This document shows positions 42,253 through 52,633 of a DNA stretch of 64,000 nt, in pieces. The translations under genes and the position numbers were made by a program. The stretch covers positions 1 through 64,000 of the forward strand of contig NZ_CANLKR010000018.1 of the NCBI RefSeq assembly GCF_947491715.1, given 5' to 3'. The DNA comes from an uncultured Shewanella sp. (lineage in GTDB: Bacteria; Pseudomonadota; Gammaproteobacteria; Enterobacterales; Shewanellaceae). Each line of letters opens with the position of its first letter. Positions within the stretch are counted from its first letter, which is position 1. Under the pieces are notes generated by a model, which saw only the letters and a program-made list of their open reading frames with translations, searched no databases and was not told the origin of the DNA.

Positions 42253-45200
42253 TTAACTCTCAATGGGTGATACAACAAATAACAAGTCATTTTGTGATAC
42301 TTGTTGACCATTACTATTAAGAATACGCTCAATACGGTATTTTTTATCTTCTGGATATAACACAGCATTTTGACGATTAAAGCCTGCAAGTGTCACTTGA
42401 GAGAACATTTTCATTGCTTCTGTTAATGCCAGTGTCTGATCAACAGTAACGATATCCCCTTCTTTAACAAAGTCAGCTTCTCCAGGTGCAGGTGAAGTAT
42501 AGAAAATACCAGCACCTTGTGCTATCACTTTCAATTCGTTACTACCACCAACACGTAGCGACTCTGTATCCACACTCACCGTATCTGCTGCAGCTTCCAT
42601 CTCAGCAATCAACTCAGGAATATCTAACTCAGCCATTAAACGTGGCAAATAATTAGTATCGTAAACACCTTTATTGAACGTCTCATCTTTCAAAATACGC
42701 TTCAACAATGGGATGTTAGTTGCAATACCTTTCAACACCACTGAATCTAAATATTCATATAGCTTAGTAACAACATCCTCACGACTTTCACCACGACAGA
42801 TGATCTGCGCAATCAAACTATCATAATAGGGAGATACTTCTTTATCACTGGCGGCGATAGAGATAATCTCAACATCATCGCGTTCAGGCATCACACATTC
42901 AGTGATCATGCCAGGATTAGGTTGTAGCTGTAAAATACCATCGCTATCCAATGCCGCTTTCTCTGCTGTCACGCGAACTTCAATAGCATAACCTTGAGAT
43001 ACTGGCTCTAGATTTTCAATTGAACGGCCCGCAGCAACATCAAACTGCGCGCTGACAATATCGATACCTGAAGTCGCTTCGGTAACAGGATGCTCAACCT
43101 GTAATCGTGTATTCATTTCCATGAAATACACTTCATTTGCATCAAGATTATAAATAAACTCAACTGTACCTGCGCCCATGTAATCTGTGACGTCACCTAA
43201 GGCTCGAGTATACTCAAGCACTTGTTCTTGAAGATCAGCAGGTAACATCGTTGAACCTGACTCTTCAATCACTTTTTGGTTATTACGCTGTACAGAGCAA
43301 TCACGTAATCCCAGCACTTTCGTATTACCAAATTTATCACGTAATAATTGCACTTCAATATGACGTAGGCTAGTCACATATTTCTCAAGGTATAAATCAC
43401 CATTACCGAAAGCCGCAGCCGCCTCTGTTGACGTTTGCTGGAATAATCCAATCATATCATCTGGGCGCTCAACAACTTGAATACCTTTACCCCCTCCGCC
43501 TTGTACGGCTTTCAGCAAAACAGGATAGCCAATCTCATTAGCCACATTCACGGCTTGCTCGGCATTATTTAAAATACCATGACTACCAGGTACAACAGGA
43601 ACATTTTGAGATTGTGACGTTTTAATGGCATTTGACTTGTTACCCATAGTCGTCATGCTTTGTACACTAGGCCCAACGAAGTTAACGCCATTATTAACAC
43701 ATAATGCTGCAAACTGTGGGCTTTCAGATAAGAAACCAATTCCTGGATGAAGCGCATCAACATTCTCATATTCAGCCACTTTCAATACCGAATAGGCATT
43801 CAAGTAACTCTCATCTGAGGTATTACCGCCAATACAAACAAGCTTATCATCTGCTTTCAGCATATCAGCAGGCACTGAAGTCATATCAGGATCGGATGCG
43901 ACTAATACCACATTGATATTATTATCGTGCGCCTTACGAATTAACTTAACCGCTGTACAGCCACGAGCATGAACCAAAACTTTATTAATCGGTTTCATCA
44001 AGCCACGTGGATCGTCTTGCACTATCTCTTGATCGGCAATAGAGGCTTCAGGAACAAGCGTTGACAAAGCATTGGTGATCACACTCTCGATATTCAATGT
44101 CGGCTTTGGCATCAAGGGATCGATACTTCCAAGCTGATCATCAATGGTATTGCTAAATGGATTCGTCACTAACCCATGCATAGCACCTGGTACTTTAGAC
44201 AAGTAATTCGACAAAGTCGAAGTGGAAGGTAAATAAGCAGGTACAACCATTTGCCCAGCAAAAGGCATATTCGTCCCAGAAAGGTAATAAGTTTGTACTA
44301 AAGGATGCGTCACAAAGCTGGCTTGTGCACCACCGGTACAATCGCCATAACCAAACATAAGCACAGGCAATTCATTATCACGAATAAAGCGAGTGATCCT
44401 ATCGTTAACCACCGCCATAGAAAAGAGCGCTGCCGCACCTTCTTTTGTTTGCATACCACCGGAACTGATAAAGCAAATCACAGGTAGCTTGCGCTTAGCA
44501 CACTCAATCAATAGCGCACTGAATTTTTCAGCACTGGCCATATCAAATGCACCCGCTTGGAAAGCGGTATTGGACACAGCAACGCCCACACGCATGTGTT
44601 GGCCTTCACTTTCAAAATCCGCTAATCCGGTTATTAAACCACAAGGGCGAACCCCCCTGTCTAACGCATCTTCAATAGATAATCTAAAGCCAGGAAAGTT
44701 TAATAAATTAGCTGAAATTTTATCGCCATTAATCTCTTCAAATTGCGTGAAGAATTTATCAACAATGGCATTCCACGTCATTTTACCCGCACGCTTTTCA
44801 TCACGTAGCACTTTCTGGATCAACAAATCTTGGTAACCCATGGTCAAACGGTTCCAGAAATCTTTCCGGCGACCAATACGGACAGGGTTAATAGCACCGG
44901 TATATTCGTTGCTTTCTTCTTCGCTATCAAAATATTCTGGTAATAAACGTTCAAAGAAGTAAGTTAAAATAACAAACAAACTGTCATTTAATTGCGGGAA
45001 TCCGACACTTTTCCATTGCTCAGTGCGCGTTAATAACTCTGCACGATTTGACTGAGACATGAAATATTTCAGCCACTTATAAAACTTACTCTTATCATTA
45101 GGCACATCTTGTGTCGAAATAGCCGAATCAATCGAATCATGTAACAGGTTATTAACGGAACCACGTGCCAAACTTTTTGACATCATAGCTTCTTTCGCAA

Positions 45201-46806
45201 TCGACGCCAAATTACCGACCACGTTGTCATATAAAGCATTAAAAATCAGAATATTACGACATTGCCAGATAAAATCTTCACGAAGGTCTTCATGTTGAAT
45301 AACATCAAGAACTGTCAATTGGTTCAGCTCAGGCCAGTCAGCCTGTTTCACTGCATCAGGTAAACTTTCAAGGTGCTGAATAAGTCCTTTAAAGTTATTC
45401 TCAGCATTACCTTTCCAGCGATGGAATAACGACCAACCTATATTAAAGATAAGGGCCTTACGCGCCTTTTTATAATTCTCTTTCGGTTCACCTAAAATGA
45501 AACGCGTCAACATATTACGTTCAGTTGACACATCCTCACGCTTAGCAATAAAGTTACCCCAAAGTTTATTGAGATCTTCATCATAAACGAGTTTATCAGG
45601 GCTCGATAACCATGACTGGAACACTCTATTTTGCTCTTGGGCAATTCGCTCTAGCAAATCACCTTCTGGCACGCTCACCTTAGATAAGCGACCATATTGC
45701 TCTTGTGAAATTGAGTGAATACGACTACGCAAGGTCAAATAACGTAAATAACGATAAGCACTACCGAACAAGTTAAAATACATGGTCGGATTAGTCGCTA
45801 CAGCCAATTCAGCATTCACTTCTAATGCCGTTAAGCTCTTTGAGGGCTTAACAAAGCGCGCTAAACTACGATCATAATGCTCACGTAAATCATCAGATTC
45901 ACGCACAAATTGCACTGCAGCTTGCTCTATCGCCTCGATACTACTAATAATGGCACGACGTAGATTATGTTGCCGTTCATCTTTATCACTGGGGGAGAAA
46001 TCCACAATACCATCAATGCAACCTGCAGTATAAAGTTCTTCTGGCGAGACCCCCACAGATTTGGCACATTCTTGCCAAGATAAATTATATTTACGCGCAA
46101 TACTTTGCAAACCTTGAGGCTGAATGGTATTAAAAATACCATCACGTAACGACAACAAGATGTTCGCCGCAGCCAGAGGAATAGCCCCACCAGAATAACC
46201 CGCCCCAATCACAATACCCACTGTGGGGACATCCACATTCGCACTTTCGGCAATAGCCTTTGAGATAGAATGTGCTTGGTTTTGACTATTAGCAATTTCA
46301 CCCGCATCAGCACCAGGTGTATCAATAAGATACACTATCGGCATAGCGAGCTCGGCAAAATGACGAATCGCTTTACACGCAGCTAAATGATGCTCAGGCA
46401 TCCAAGCACCGTTGGCCGTTGTACGCTCTTGGGCAATAAAACCAATACGGCGGACACGAGAACCAAAGTTAAGCTCTACTTCTGCACTATAAAAAGAACC
46501 GATGTGGGTTTCAGTGATTAACTTGCCTTTTAAGTCGGCAATAACACGTTTTGCCCCAAGACGATTTTTGTCTTGTGTGGGCTGAATAACCTTAGTGACG
46601 TACTCATCTACATCAAGTTGAGCAAGACTTTTTAAATTACTTTCAATGGCTTCATCATTTAAAAGCCCCTTAATCTCTTCTGATAAGGTTTGCTTGCTGT
46701 GCTCAGGAAATAATGAGAAGTCTTTGGCCAATTGTTCCGCTTTTAAAAAAAGCGGATCGGCGCTAACGACCTGAGTCTGGTTAGTGGGCTTATCTGTGCT
46801 GGTCAT
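42253..46806 (-). CDS. Multifunctional acyl/acetyl-CoA carboxylase, CT-BC-BCCP fusion (1517 aa)
   Basis: One polypeptide with all parts of a biotin-dependent carboxylase. Residues about 60-290 resemble the AccA carboxyltransferase subunit (YLIDTPGADAGEIAN, GYSGGAIPLAAAN). About 680-900 resemble AccD (VAVSNTAFQAGAFDMASAEKF, CFISSGGMQTKEGAA). About 940-1390 are biotin carboxylase (VLLKAVQGGGGKGIQVV, FMEMNTRLQVEHPVTE). The C-terminal biotinyl domain has TEAMKM with the target Lys near 1465. Marine gammaproteobacteria such as Shewanella carry this fusion in addition to separate acc genes. It probably makes malonyl-CoA, but a longer acyl-CoA substrate is possible. It is divergent from a LysR gene 122 bases away, its likely regulator. 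Confidence 0.9.
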   Translation of the reverse strand: MTSTDKPTNQTQVVSADPLFLKAEQLAKDFSLFPEHSKQTLSEEIKGLLNDEAIESNLKSLAQLDVDEYVTKVIQPTQDKNRLGAKRVIADLKGKLITETHIGSFYSAEVELNFGSRVRRIGFIAQERTTANGAWMPEHHLAACKAIRHFAELAMPIVYLIDTPGADAGEIANSQNQAHSISKAIAESANVDVPTVGIVIGAGYSGGAIPLAAANILLSLRDGIFNTIQPQGLQSIARKYNLSWQECAKSVGVSPEELYTAGCIDGIVDFSPSDKDERQHNLRRAIISSIEAIEQAAVQFVRESDDLREHYDRSLARFVKPSKSLTALEVNAELAVATNPTMYFNLFGSAYRYLRYLTLRSRIHSISQEQYGRLSKVSVPEGDLLERIAQEQNRVFQSWLSSPDKLVYDEDLNKLWGNFIAKREDVSTERNMLTRFILGEPKENYKKARKALIFNIGWSLFHRWKGNAENNFKGLIQHLESLPDAVKQADWPELNQLTVLDVIQHEDLREDFIWQCRNILIFNALYDNVVGNLASIAKEAMMSKSLARGSVNNLLHDSIDSAISTQDVPNDKSKFYKWLKYFMSQSNRAELLTRTEQWKSVGFPQLNDSLFVILTYFFERLLPEYFDSEEESNEYTGAINPVRIGRRKDFWNRLTMGYQDLLIQKVLRDEKRAGKMTWNAIVDKFFTQFEEINGDKISANLLNFPGFRLSIEDALDRGVRPCGLITGLADFESEGQHMRVGVAVSNTAFQAGAFDMASAEKFSALLIECAKRKLPVICFISSGGMQTKEGAAALFSMAVVNDRITRFIRDNELPVLMFGYGDCTGGAQASFVTHPLVQTYYLSGTNMPFAGQMVVPAYLPSTSTLSNYLSKVPGAMHGLVTNPFSNTIDDQLGSIDPLMPKPTLNIESVITNALSTLVPEASIADQEIVQDDPRGLMKPINKVLVHARGCTAVKLIRKAHDNNINVVLVASDPDMTSVPADMLKADDKLVCIGGNTSDESYLNAYSVLKVAEYENVDALHPGIGFLSESPQFAALCVNNGVNFVGPSVQSMTTMGNKSNAIKTSQSQNVPVVPGSHGILNNAEQAVNVANEIGYPVLLKAVQGGGGKGIQVVERPDDMIGLFQQTSTEAAAAFGNGDLYLEKYVTSLRHIEVQLLRDKFGNTKVLGLRDCSVQRNNQKVIEESGSTMLPADLQEQVLEYTRALGDVTDYMGAGTVEFIYNLDANEVYFMEMNTRLQVEHPVTEATSGIDIVSAQFDVAAGRSIENLEPVSQGYAIEVRVTAEKAALDSDGILQLQPNPGMITECVMPERDDVEIISIAASDKEVSPYYDSLIAQIICRGESREDVVTKLYEYLDSVVLKGIATNIPLLKRILKDETFNKGVYDTNYLPRLMAELDIPELIAEMEAAADTVSVDTESLRVGGSNELKVIAQGAGIFYTSPAPGEADFVKEGDIVTVDQTLALTEAMKMFSQVTLAGFNRQNAVLYPEDKKYRIERILNSNGQQVSQNDLLFVVSPIES

Positions 46807-46928
46807 CTAAAGATCCTCTGCTTAGCCTCAAAAATTTTTTTAGCCCGTGAATATAACTTTGTTATCATGTCAAATACCATTAAACTAAGCTAGACGCTTT
46901 GTTCCATTTTTGAGACAGTGACATTAAC

Positions 46929-47840
46929 ATGCCAGATTTAAACGGTATGATGCTGTTTGCCGCCGTTGTTCGAGCGAAAGGATTCTCTCAAGCTGCTCGC
47001 GAAACAGGCATGCCAAAATCAACGATTAGCCGTAAGGTTGCCCAGCTTGAAGAACAACTGGGTGTGCGCTTACTTCAACGAAACACACGCAGTTTGAGCC
47101 TGACTCAAGTGGGTGCACTTTTTTTTCAACACTGTACTAGTATAAGTGATGAGTTAGAAGCTGCCAAAGCGACGATTGAGAATACCCATAATGATGTCTC
47201 AGGCTCATTGCGCATTGCCATTCCCGTTTCTTTTAGCCAAGAACTGATCGCGCATTTGTGTAGCGGATTTATGCGCCTTTATCCCAATATTGAACTGGAT
47301 GTTCAATTTACCGATAATGATGTCAGCCTCGTCGGAGAAGGCTATGACATTGCCATCAAGTATGGGCCATTACAGTCTTCAGATTTGATTGCTAGGTTAT
47401 TATTTGAGCGCCAATCACTTCTCGTCGCCAGCCCTAATTACTTAAGCAGTCACGGCACACCCGCAACGCCAAAAGATTTGACCCAACACCAAGGTATATT
47501 ACTGGGTACCTCTCGCTCGGCGCCCATTTGGCCACTGGGAAAAGGCCAAGCCAAAACCATGATTAATTTTAAAAAGAAAGTCAGAGTCAACAGTGCTGTA
47601 ATGGTAAAACAACTGGTGCTCGAAGATTTTGGCATCGCCATGCTATCGAGCTCTGTTTGCCAAGGAGAGCTTGCCAGCGGACGATTAATACCCTTATTAC
47701 CAGAGTGGCCCATAGAGGCTTTTAAGGTCTATGGCGTCTATTCCAGTAAAAGGCAACTCGCCACTAGCATCAAAGCGTTTCTTGATTTTTTCCATCAACG
47801 TTTCACTCATCAAGAATCAATACAGTCTTTGATGATGTAA
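46929..47840 (+). CDS. LysR-family transcriptional regulator
   Basis: A 303-residue regulator with an N-terminal winged helix-turn-helix (residues 1-60: FAAVVRAKGFSQAARETGMPKSTISRKVAQLEEQLG) and a periplasmic-binding-like effector domain (LRIAIPVSFSQELIAH; LSSSVCQGELASGRLIPLLP). It is of the subgroup close to DhaB/PcaQ-unlike, short-linker LysR proteins that often repress or activate a divergent neighbour. It is transcribed away from the carboxylase gene across a 122-base gap, which suggests control of that gene (inference). Confidence 0.92.
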   Translation: MPDLNGMMLFAAVVRAKGFSQAARETGMPKSTISRKVAQLEEQLGVRLLQRNTRSLSLTQVGALFFQHCTSISDELEAAKATIENTHNDVSGSLRIAIPVSFSQELIAHLCSGFMRLYPNIELDVQFTDNDVSLVGEGYDIAIKYGPLQSSDLIARLLFERQSLLVASPNYLSSHGTPATPKDLTQHQGILLGTSRSAPIWPLGKGQAKTMINFKKKVRVNSAVMVKQLVLEDFGIAMLSSSVCQGELASGRLIPLLPEWPIEAFKVYGVYSSKRQLATSIKAFLDFFHQRFTHQESIQSLMM

Positions 47841-47851
47841 TCTGACATTTT

Positions 47852-48466
47852 ATGATGAAAATACTCCAATCCATTCTCAAAAAAACGCAACAGCAAGTGC
47901 ATCAGTCTATTGCGCCAATACCACCAAGTTTGATGCCAGCCTCAGGTGTTCTAAGTCCATTACAGCAGTCTATTATCGATAGAGTAGAAGCTTGCTACCA
48001 ACAAGCAGAACGGCTATTGGATTTGCATTTCCCCAGAGCTAGTATCGGTTTTAAACTGCGAGGGAAATGTGCAGGTATGGCACATTTACATCATAATCAT
48101 CTCAGATTTAACCCAAAGTTATTAGCCAACAACAGCGACGCCTTTTTAAATGAAGTTGTCCCTCATGAAGTCTGTCATTTACTGGTTTATCAGCTGTTTG
48201 GAAAGGTCAAACCTCATGGTAAAGAGTGGCAACATATGATGCAGCACCTGTTTAGCCTTACTCCACGTACCACCCATGATTTTGATATCAGTGGATCAAC
48301 AGAGCGCCAATTTCTTTATCAATGCCATTGCGGTACTGTTAAGTTATCACTACGCCGCCATAATAAAGTTGTAAGAGGCCAAACCCAATACCGCTGCCGC
48401 CGTTGTAAAATTCAATTAAGCCCACTTTTGCAAGATCAATGTCACCCCCTAACAAGAAACAATTAA
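47852..48466 (+). CDS. sprT: SprT-like zinc metalloprotein
   Basis: A 204-residue cytoplasmic protein. The metallopeptidase motif VPHEVCHLLVYQLFG (HExxH) and the following HGKEWQHMM are intact, and a C-terminal zinc ribbon is visible (YQCHCG ... YRCRRCK). SprT is related to the DNA-protein crosslink protease SPRTN, though its bacterial function is not settled. It starts 12 bases after the LysR stop, and the gene order sprT-endA-rsmE-gshB that follows is conserved in enteric and Shewanella-like bacteria. Confidence 0.92.
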   Translation: MMKILQSILKKTQQQVHQSIAPIPPSLMPASGVLSPLQQSIIDRVEACYQQAERLLDLHFPRASIGFKLRGKCAGMAHLHHNHLRFNPKLLANNSDAFLNEVVPHEVCHLLVYQLFGKVKPHGKEWQHMMQHLFSLTPRTTHDFDISGSTERQFLYQCHCGTVKLSLRRHNKVVRGQTQYRCRRCKIQLSPLLQDQCHPLTRNN

Positions 48467-48553
48467 GTAAGTTGTTGGAATAAAATTAAACAACGAAATA
48501 TCCATTGCTCAGCCTAACACAATCCCTTATTATCCCCTGCATTAACACATATA

Positions 48554-48590
48554 CCCATGAAATTTAAAGACGCATTTTAAGTTTCATGGG
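48554..48590. repeat. Inverted repeat at the 5' end of endA, TATACCC family
   Basis: CCCATGAAATTTAAA (48554-48568) pairs with TTTAAGTTTCATGGG (48576-48590) with one G-T wobble. It is preceded by ATA as in the ends of the MITE-like element at 37841. In mRNA it would form a stem whose 3' arm contains a false ATG start (48586), 16 bases before the Shine-Dalgarno of the true start. Confidence 0.65.
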
Positions 48591-48615
48591 AATAAATTCA
48601 TCAGTTGGAGTTCAT

Positions 48616-49356
48616 TTGAAAGCTGCTTTTTTTTCCTCGTTAGTCACGATTATATTAATGTGCTTTTCACCTTTAACCAGTGCTTCCCCCGCTCACCCCA
48701 GCAGCTTTAGCCAAGCCAAAAAATTGGCTAAAAAAATGTACTCGACAACCTTACCCCACACAAGTTTTTATTGCGGTTGTGATATCAATATCAAAGGCAA
48801 AAAATGGAATACCGATTTTTCGCGCTGCGGCTATCAAGTTAGAAAACAAGAAATCCGTGCAGGACGCATCGAATGGGAACACATCGTTCCCGCATGGGAA
48901 TTCGGTCACCAAAAGCAATGCTGGCAAAAAGGCGGGCGAAAAAACTGTAAAAAAGACAGCGGATTTAAAAAAATGGAAGCAGACCTCCATAACTTAGTCC
49001 CTGCGATCGGAGAAGTTAACGGCGATCGCAGCAATTTCCGTTTCAGTCAATGGAATGGAAAAGCCAAACAATACGGTCAATGTCATATGATTGTCGATTT
49101 TAAAGCTCGAAAAGTTGAGCCTCCTGTCAACACTCGAGGTAAAATCGCTCGCACTTATCTTTATATGAAAAAAGAATATGGTCTCACAATCGCAAAGAAC
49201 CAATTAAAATTATTCAACGCTTGGGACAAGACTTACCCTGTGGATAAAATGGAATGTAAACGTGACAAAGAAATTGCTAAAATTCAAGGCAATCACAATC
49301 CATTCGTCAGTCGTCACTGCGGCCCTAAAGGCGGCCAACAAAAAGTAGCAAAGTAA
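48616..49356 (+). CDS. endA: Endonuclease I (EndA/Dns), secreted DNase
   Basis: A periplasmic or secreted DNase of the endonuclease I family with the ββα-metal core: [14 protein letters not shown] with the catalytic His, followed by [20 protein letters not shown] and FRFSQW. There are paired Cys residues ([19 protein letters not shown]). I choose the TTG at 48616 as start: it has GGAG five bases upstream and gives a clean signal peptide, starting [13 protein letters not shown] and cleaved near ASA. The ATG at 48586 would place ten residues before the signal peptide and lies in a hairpin arm without a ribosome site. Length is then 246 aa, close to E. coli EndA. Confidence 0.92.
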   Translation: MKAAFFSSLVTIILMCFSPLTSASPAHPSSFSQAKKLAKKMYSTTLPHTSFYCGCDINIKGKKWNTDFSRCGYQVRKQEIRAGRIEWEHIVPAWEFGHQKQCWQKGGRKNCKKDSGFKKMEADLHNLVPAIGEVNGDRSNFRFSQWNGKAKQYGQCHMIVDFKARKVEPPVNTRGKIARTYLYMKKEYGLTIAKNQLKLFNAWDKTYPVDKMECKRDKEIAKIQGNHNPFVSRHCGPKGGQQKVAK

Positions 49357-49368
49357 GGCATTAATTCT

Positions 49369-50100
49369 ATGAGAACTCCAAGAATATATCACTCAGCTTC
49401 GCTCACCATCGCACAAGAATGCCAACTGGACGAAGAAGCAGCAGTGCATGTCGGTCGAGTGCTTCGCATGACCGAAGGTGAACAAGTTCGCTTATTTAAT
49501 GGTGATGGCAATGATTACTTAGCTCACATTCAAGCCGCATCGAAAAAAAATGTCACCGTCATTATCACCTCATCGACACTGAACCAGGCGGAATCCCCCC
49601 TCAATTTACATTTAGGGCAAGTGATCTCTCGTGGCGATAGAATGGACTTTACCTTACAAAAATCCGTTGAGCTCGGCGTCAATACTATCACCCCACTGTT
49701 TTCTGAACGCTGTGGCGTCAAGCTCAGTGGTGAAAGATTAGACAAAAAAATTCAACAATGGCAAAAAATCGTCATTAGTGCTTGTGAACAATCCGGTCGC
49801 AGTCACGTGCCTATCGTTCGCCCAGCCATGGCCTTGCAAGACTGGTGTGGTGAACAATCCGATGCCATTAAACTCAATTTGCATCCTAGAGCAAGCCATG
49901 GCATTAATACTCTTGAATTACCAACAAAACGCATTCGACTCCTCATTGGTCCAGAAGGCGGCTTATCAAACAGCGAAATCAACATGACAGCCGAACACCA
50001 ATTTACCGATATTTTACTAGGTCCCCGAGTATTAAGAACAGAAACTGCAGCATTATGCGCCATAAGCGCTCTACAGCTTAAATTCGGGGATTTAAGTTAA
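49369..50100 (+). CDS. rsmE: 16S rRNA m3U1498 methyltransferase
   Basis: A 243-residue SPOUT-class methyltransferase that methylates U1498 of 16S rRNA. An N-terminal PUA-like region ([21 protein letters not shown]) precedes the knotted catalytic domain with [13 protein letters not shown] and [16 protein letters not shown], the SAM-binding trefoil motifs. It starts 12 bases after endA and is followed by gshB 46 bases on, so the three are probably one operon. Confidence 0.96.
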   Translation: MRTPRIYHSASLTIAQECQLDEEAAVHVGRVLRMTEGEQVRLFNGDGNDYLAHIQAASKKNVTVIITSSTLNQAESPLNLHLGQVISRGDRMDFTLQKSVELGVNTITPLFSERCGVKLSGERLDKKIQQWQKIVISACEQSGRSHVPIVRPAMALQDWCGEQSDAIKLNLHPRASHGINTLELPTKRIRLLIGPEGGLSNSEINMTAEHQFTDILLGPRVLRTETAALCAISALQLKFGDLS

Positions 50101-50146
50101 TTTATTCAACACAAATTTTCATCGTATTAAATAAAGGAATCGCGTT

Positions 50147-51094
50147 ATGATCAAACTGGGTATAGTGATGGACCCCATCAGTGATATCAATATCAAAAAA
50201 GACTCCAGCTTCGCTATGCTATTGGCTGCACAAGCACGCGGTTACCAATTGTTCTATATGGAAATGAAAGATCTTGCCATGATCAATGGCCAAGCCAGAG
50301 CCAATATGAGTGCATTAACAGTCACTCCTGATACGAATAATTGGTATCAACTCGAGGAAGCGCAAGATTGCCCACTCGCCGATCTCGATGTGATTTTAAT
50401 GCGTAAAGATCCCCCTTTTGATACCGAATTTATCTATGCAACTTATATGCTTGAAAGAGCAGAAGAGCAAGGCGTTTTAATTGTCAATAAACCCCAAAGT
50501 TTACGTGACGCCAATGAAAAACTGTTTACCGCTTGGTTTGCTGAGTTTACGCCAGAAACTTTAGTCACGCGTGATGAAAAACGCATTCGTGATTTTTATG
50601 AGCAAAAAGGCGACATTATCTTAAAGCCTCTTGATGGCATGGGTGGAAGCTCCATTTTTCGCGTGAAAAAAGCCGATCCTAATTTGGGTGTCATTATTGA
50701 AACACTCACCAACCACGGTCAAGAATATGCCATGGTACAAGCTTTTATTCCCGACATTACCGCAGGCGACAAACGCATTTTAGTGATTGACGGTGAGCCC
50801 GTTCCTTACTCTTTAGCCCGTATTCCTCAACAAGGAGAGACTCGAGGAAATTTAGCCGCCGGAGGACGAGGAGTCGCTCAACCCTTATCCAACAGTGACT
50901 GGCATATTGCCAAAACCTTAGGCCCAGAGCTTAAAAAACGCGGCCTTATTTTTGTTGGGCTCGATGTGATCGGTGACAAATTAACTGAAATCAATGTAAC
51001 TAGCCCCACTTGCATCAAAGAAATTGAAGCTGCATTTGATGTGGATATTACCGGCATGCTAATGGATGCTATTGAAGCGCGACTCAAACACTAA
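50147..51094 (+). CDS. gshB: Glutathione synthetase
   Basis: A 315-residue ATP-grasp ligase joining gamma-glutamylcysteine and glycine in the cytoplasm. MIKLGIVMDPISDINIKKDSS is the expected N-terminus. ATP-grasp motifs KPLDGMGGSSIFRV, AGDKRILVIDGEPVPYSLAR, the glycine-rich loop around GNLAAGGRG and EINVTSPTCIKEIE are all present. A ribosome site AAGGA precedes the ATG. A hairpin follows the gene. Confidence 0.97.
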   Translation: MIKLGIVMDPISDINIKKDSSFAMLLAAQARGYQLFYMEMKDLAMINGQARANMSALTVTPDTNNWYQLEEAQDCPLADLDVILMRKDPPFDTEFIYATYMLERAEEQGVLIVNKPQSLRDANEKLFTAWFAEFTPETLVTRDEKRIRDFYEQKGDIILKPLDGMGGSSIFRVKKADPNLGVIIETLTNHGQEYAMVQAFIPDITAGDKRILVIDGEPVPYSLARIPQQGETRGNLAAGGRGVAQPLSNSDWHIAKTLGPELKKRGLIFVGLDVIGDKLTEINVTSPTCIKEIEAAFDVDITGMLMDAIEARLKH

Positions 51095-51102
51095 CGTAAA
51101 AA

Positions 51103-51144
51103 AGCAGGCTAATATTCATAGCCCCTCACTAATTTTAGCCTGCT
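51103..51144. terminator. Hairpin after gshB
   Basis: AGCAGGCTAA (51103-51112) pairs perfectly with TTAGCCTGCT (51135-51144) across a 22-base loop. An A run lies at its left (51097-51102) but no T run at its right, so it may be a weak terminator for gshB. Confidence 0.4.
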
Positions 51145-51289
51145 GTTAAACACACTATCTGTAAACAATACACTAGACTAAATATCACTTATTCACTGAT
51201 AATCAAAGACCCTACTGTAAATCTGTATTCAACATAAAAACACGCCTAAGTTTGTATCAGGATTGATAAATGAAAAAGGAATTGACTTA

Positions 51290-52633
51290 ATGGTACTGAA
51301 TAACAAAAAATACCCTGTTTACCTCACACTTCCCTTAGTACTGTCTTTTTCCCTACTATTATCGGCCGCCGTTTTCGCTGTAGGTTCCCCGCCAGAGTTA
51401 GAGGAAAATTCCGTTCCCACACAAGCTAAGAATATCATTATCATGATAGGCGATGGTATGGGTCCCGCTTACACAACGGCGTACCGCTATTATCAAGATA
51501 ACCCTAACACAGAAGAAATTGAACACACGGTATTTGATAGACTATTAGTCGGTATGGCAAGTACTCACCCTGCACCATCAGAAGGGTTAATCACAGACAG
51601 TGCCGCTGCAGCGACCGCATTATCTTCAGGTGTTAAAACCTATAATGGTGCTATCGGAATGAATGAAGACAAACAAACCCTGAGTTCTATCATGTATCTG
51701 GCGAAACAACAGGGGATGTCCACAGGCATTGCCGTCACCTCGCAAGTCAATCATGCCACTCCCGCTGCATTTCTCACTCATAATGAGAGCCGTCGTAATT
51801 ATGACGAAATCGCTACCAGCTATTTACAAAGTGATACCGATATTATTTTGGGTGGAGGACAAAAATACTTTCCACCAGCATTAATAGAAAAATTCAAAAA
51901 TAAAGGTTATCAATATATTAATGATTTCTCCACACTAAATTCAATCGCTCAGTCTAAGGTATTAGGCTTATTTGCAGATGTGGCATTACCTTGGGCCATC
52001 GATAATCAAAATGCTCATCAATTGAGTAAAACAACTCACACCGCATTGAAACTGTTATCGCAAAATCCAAAAGGCTTTGTGTTGTTAGTAGAAGGTAGCC
52101 TCATTGACTGGGCAGGACACAGTAATGATATTGTCAATGCCATGGGCGAAATGGATGAGTTTGCTAATGCCATTGAAGTCGCAGAACAATTTGTTAGAGA
52201 ACACAAAGAAACATTATTAGTGGTAACAGCCGATCATAATACGGGGGGGTTATCTATTGGAGCAAACAATATTGGCACTTGGAATGCGCGGCTTATCAAA
52301 AACATTAAAGCAAGTCCCCATACTATTGCCACGGACAATATGGAGGAAAAAGACTGGCAAGAAAAATTAACAACGCAACTTGGCTTTGCATTAAACAGCG
52401 ATGAAATAGCAGAGCTCAATAACGCTAAAGCGCAGGATCTTGAGCATTTCACCAATGCCATTATTCAGATCATTAATCATCGCTCTCACACTGGCTGGAC
52501 AAGCCGAGGTCATACTGGCGTTGATGTACAAGTCTTTGCAACTGGTTCAGGTTCCATTCTATTTCATGGACATCAAGATAATACCGACATCGCTAAAAAC
52601 ATGATCCATTTACTCCCTAAGGGTAACAAGTAA
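51290..52633 (+). CDS. Alkaline phosphatase, periplasmic (447 aa), first copy
   Basis: A phosphate monoester hydrolase of the PhoA type. The first metal site is IIMIGDGMGPAYTT; the nucleophile Ser is in TDSAAAATALSSGVKTYNG; further metal ligands are in HATPAAFLTHNES, LVEGSLIDWAGHSND, VVTADHNTGG and SRGHTGVDVQV. A signal peptide of about 33 residues is present (hydrophobic LPLVLSFSLLLSAAVFA). I start at the ATG at 51290, preceded by AAGGA; a TTG at 51263 in frame is less likely. A close paralogue lies 440 bases downstream in the same direction. Confidence 0.93.
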   Translation: MVLNNKKYPVYLTLPLVLSFSLLLSAAVFAVGSPPELEENSVPTQAKNIIIMIGDGMGPAYTTAYRYYQDNPNTEEIEHTVFDRLLVGMASTHPAPSEGLITDSAAAATALSSGVKTYNGAIGMNEDKQTLSSIMYLAKQQGMSTGIAVTSQVNHATPAAFLTHNESRRNYDEIATSYLQSDTDIILGGGQKYFPPALIEKFKNKGYQYINDFSTLNSIAQSKVLGLFADVALPWAIDNQNAHQLSKTTHTALKLLSQNPKGFVLLVEGSLIDWAGHSNDIVNAMGEMDEFANAIEVAEQFVREHKETLLVVTADHNTGGLSIGANNIGTWNARLIKNIKASPHTIATDNMEEKDWQEKLTTQLGFALNSDEIAELNNAKAQDLEHFTNAIIQIINHRSHTGWTSRGHTGVDVQVFATGSGSILFHGHQDNTDIAKNMIHLLPKGNK

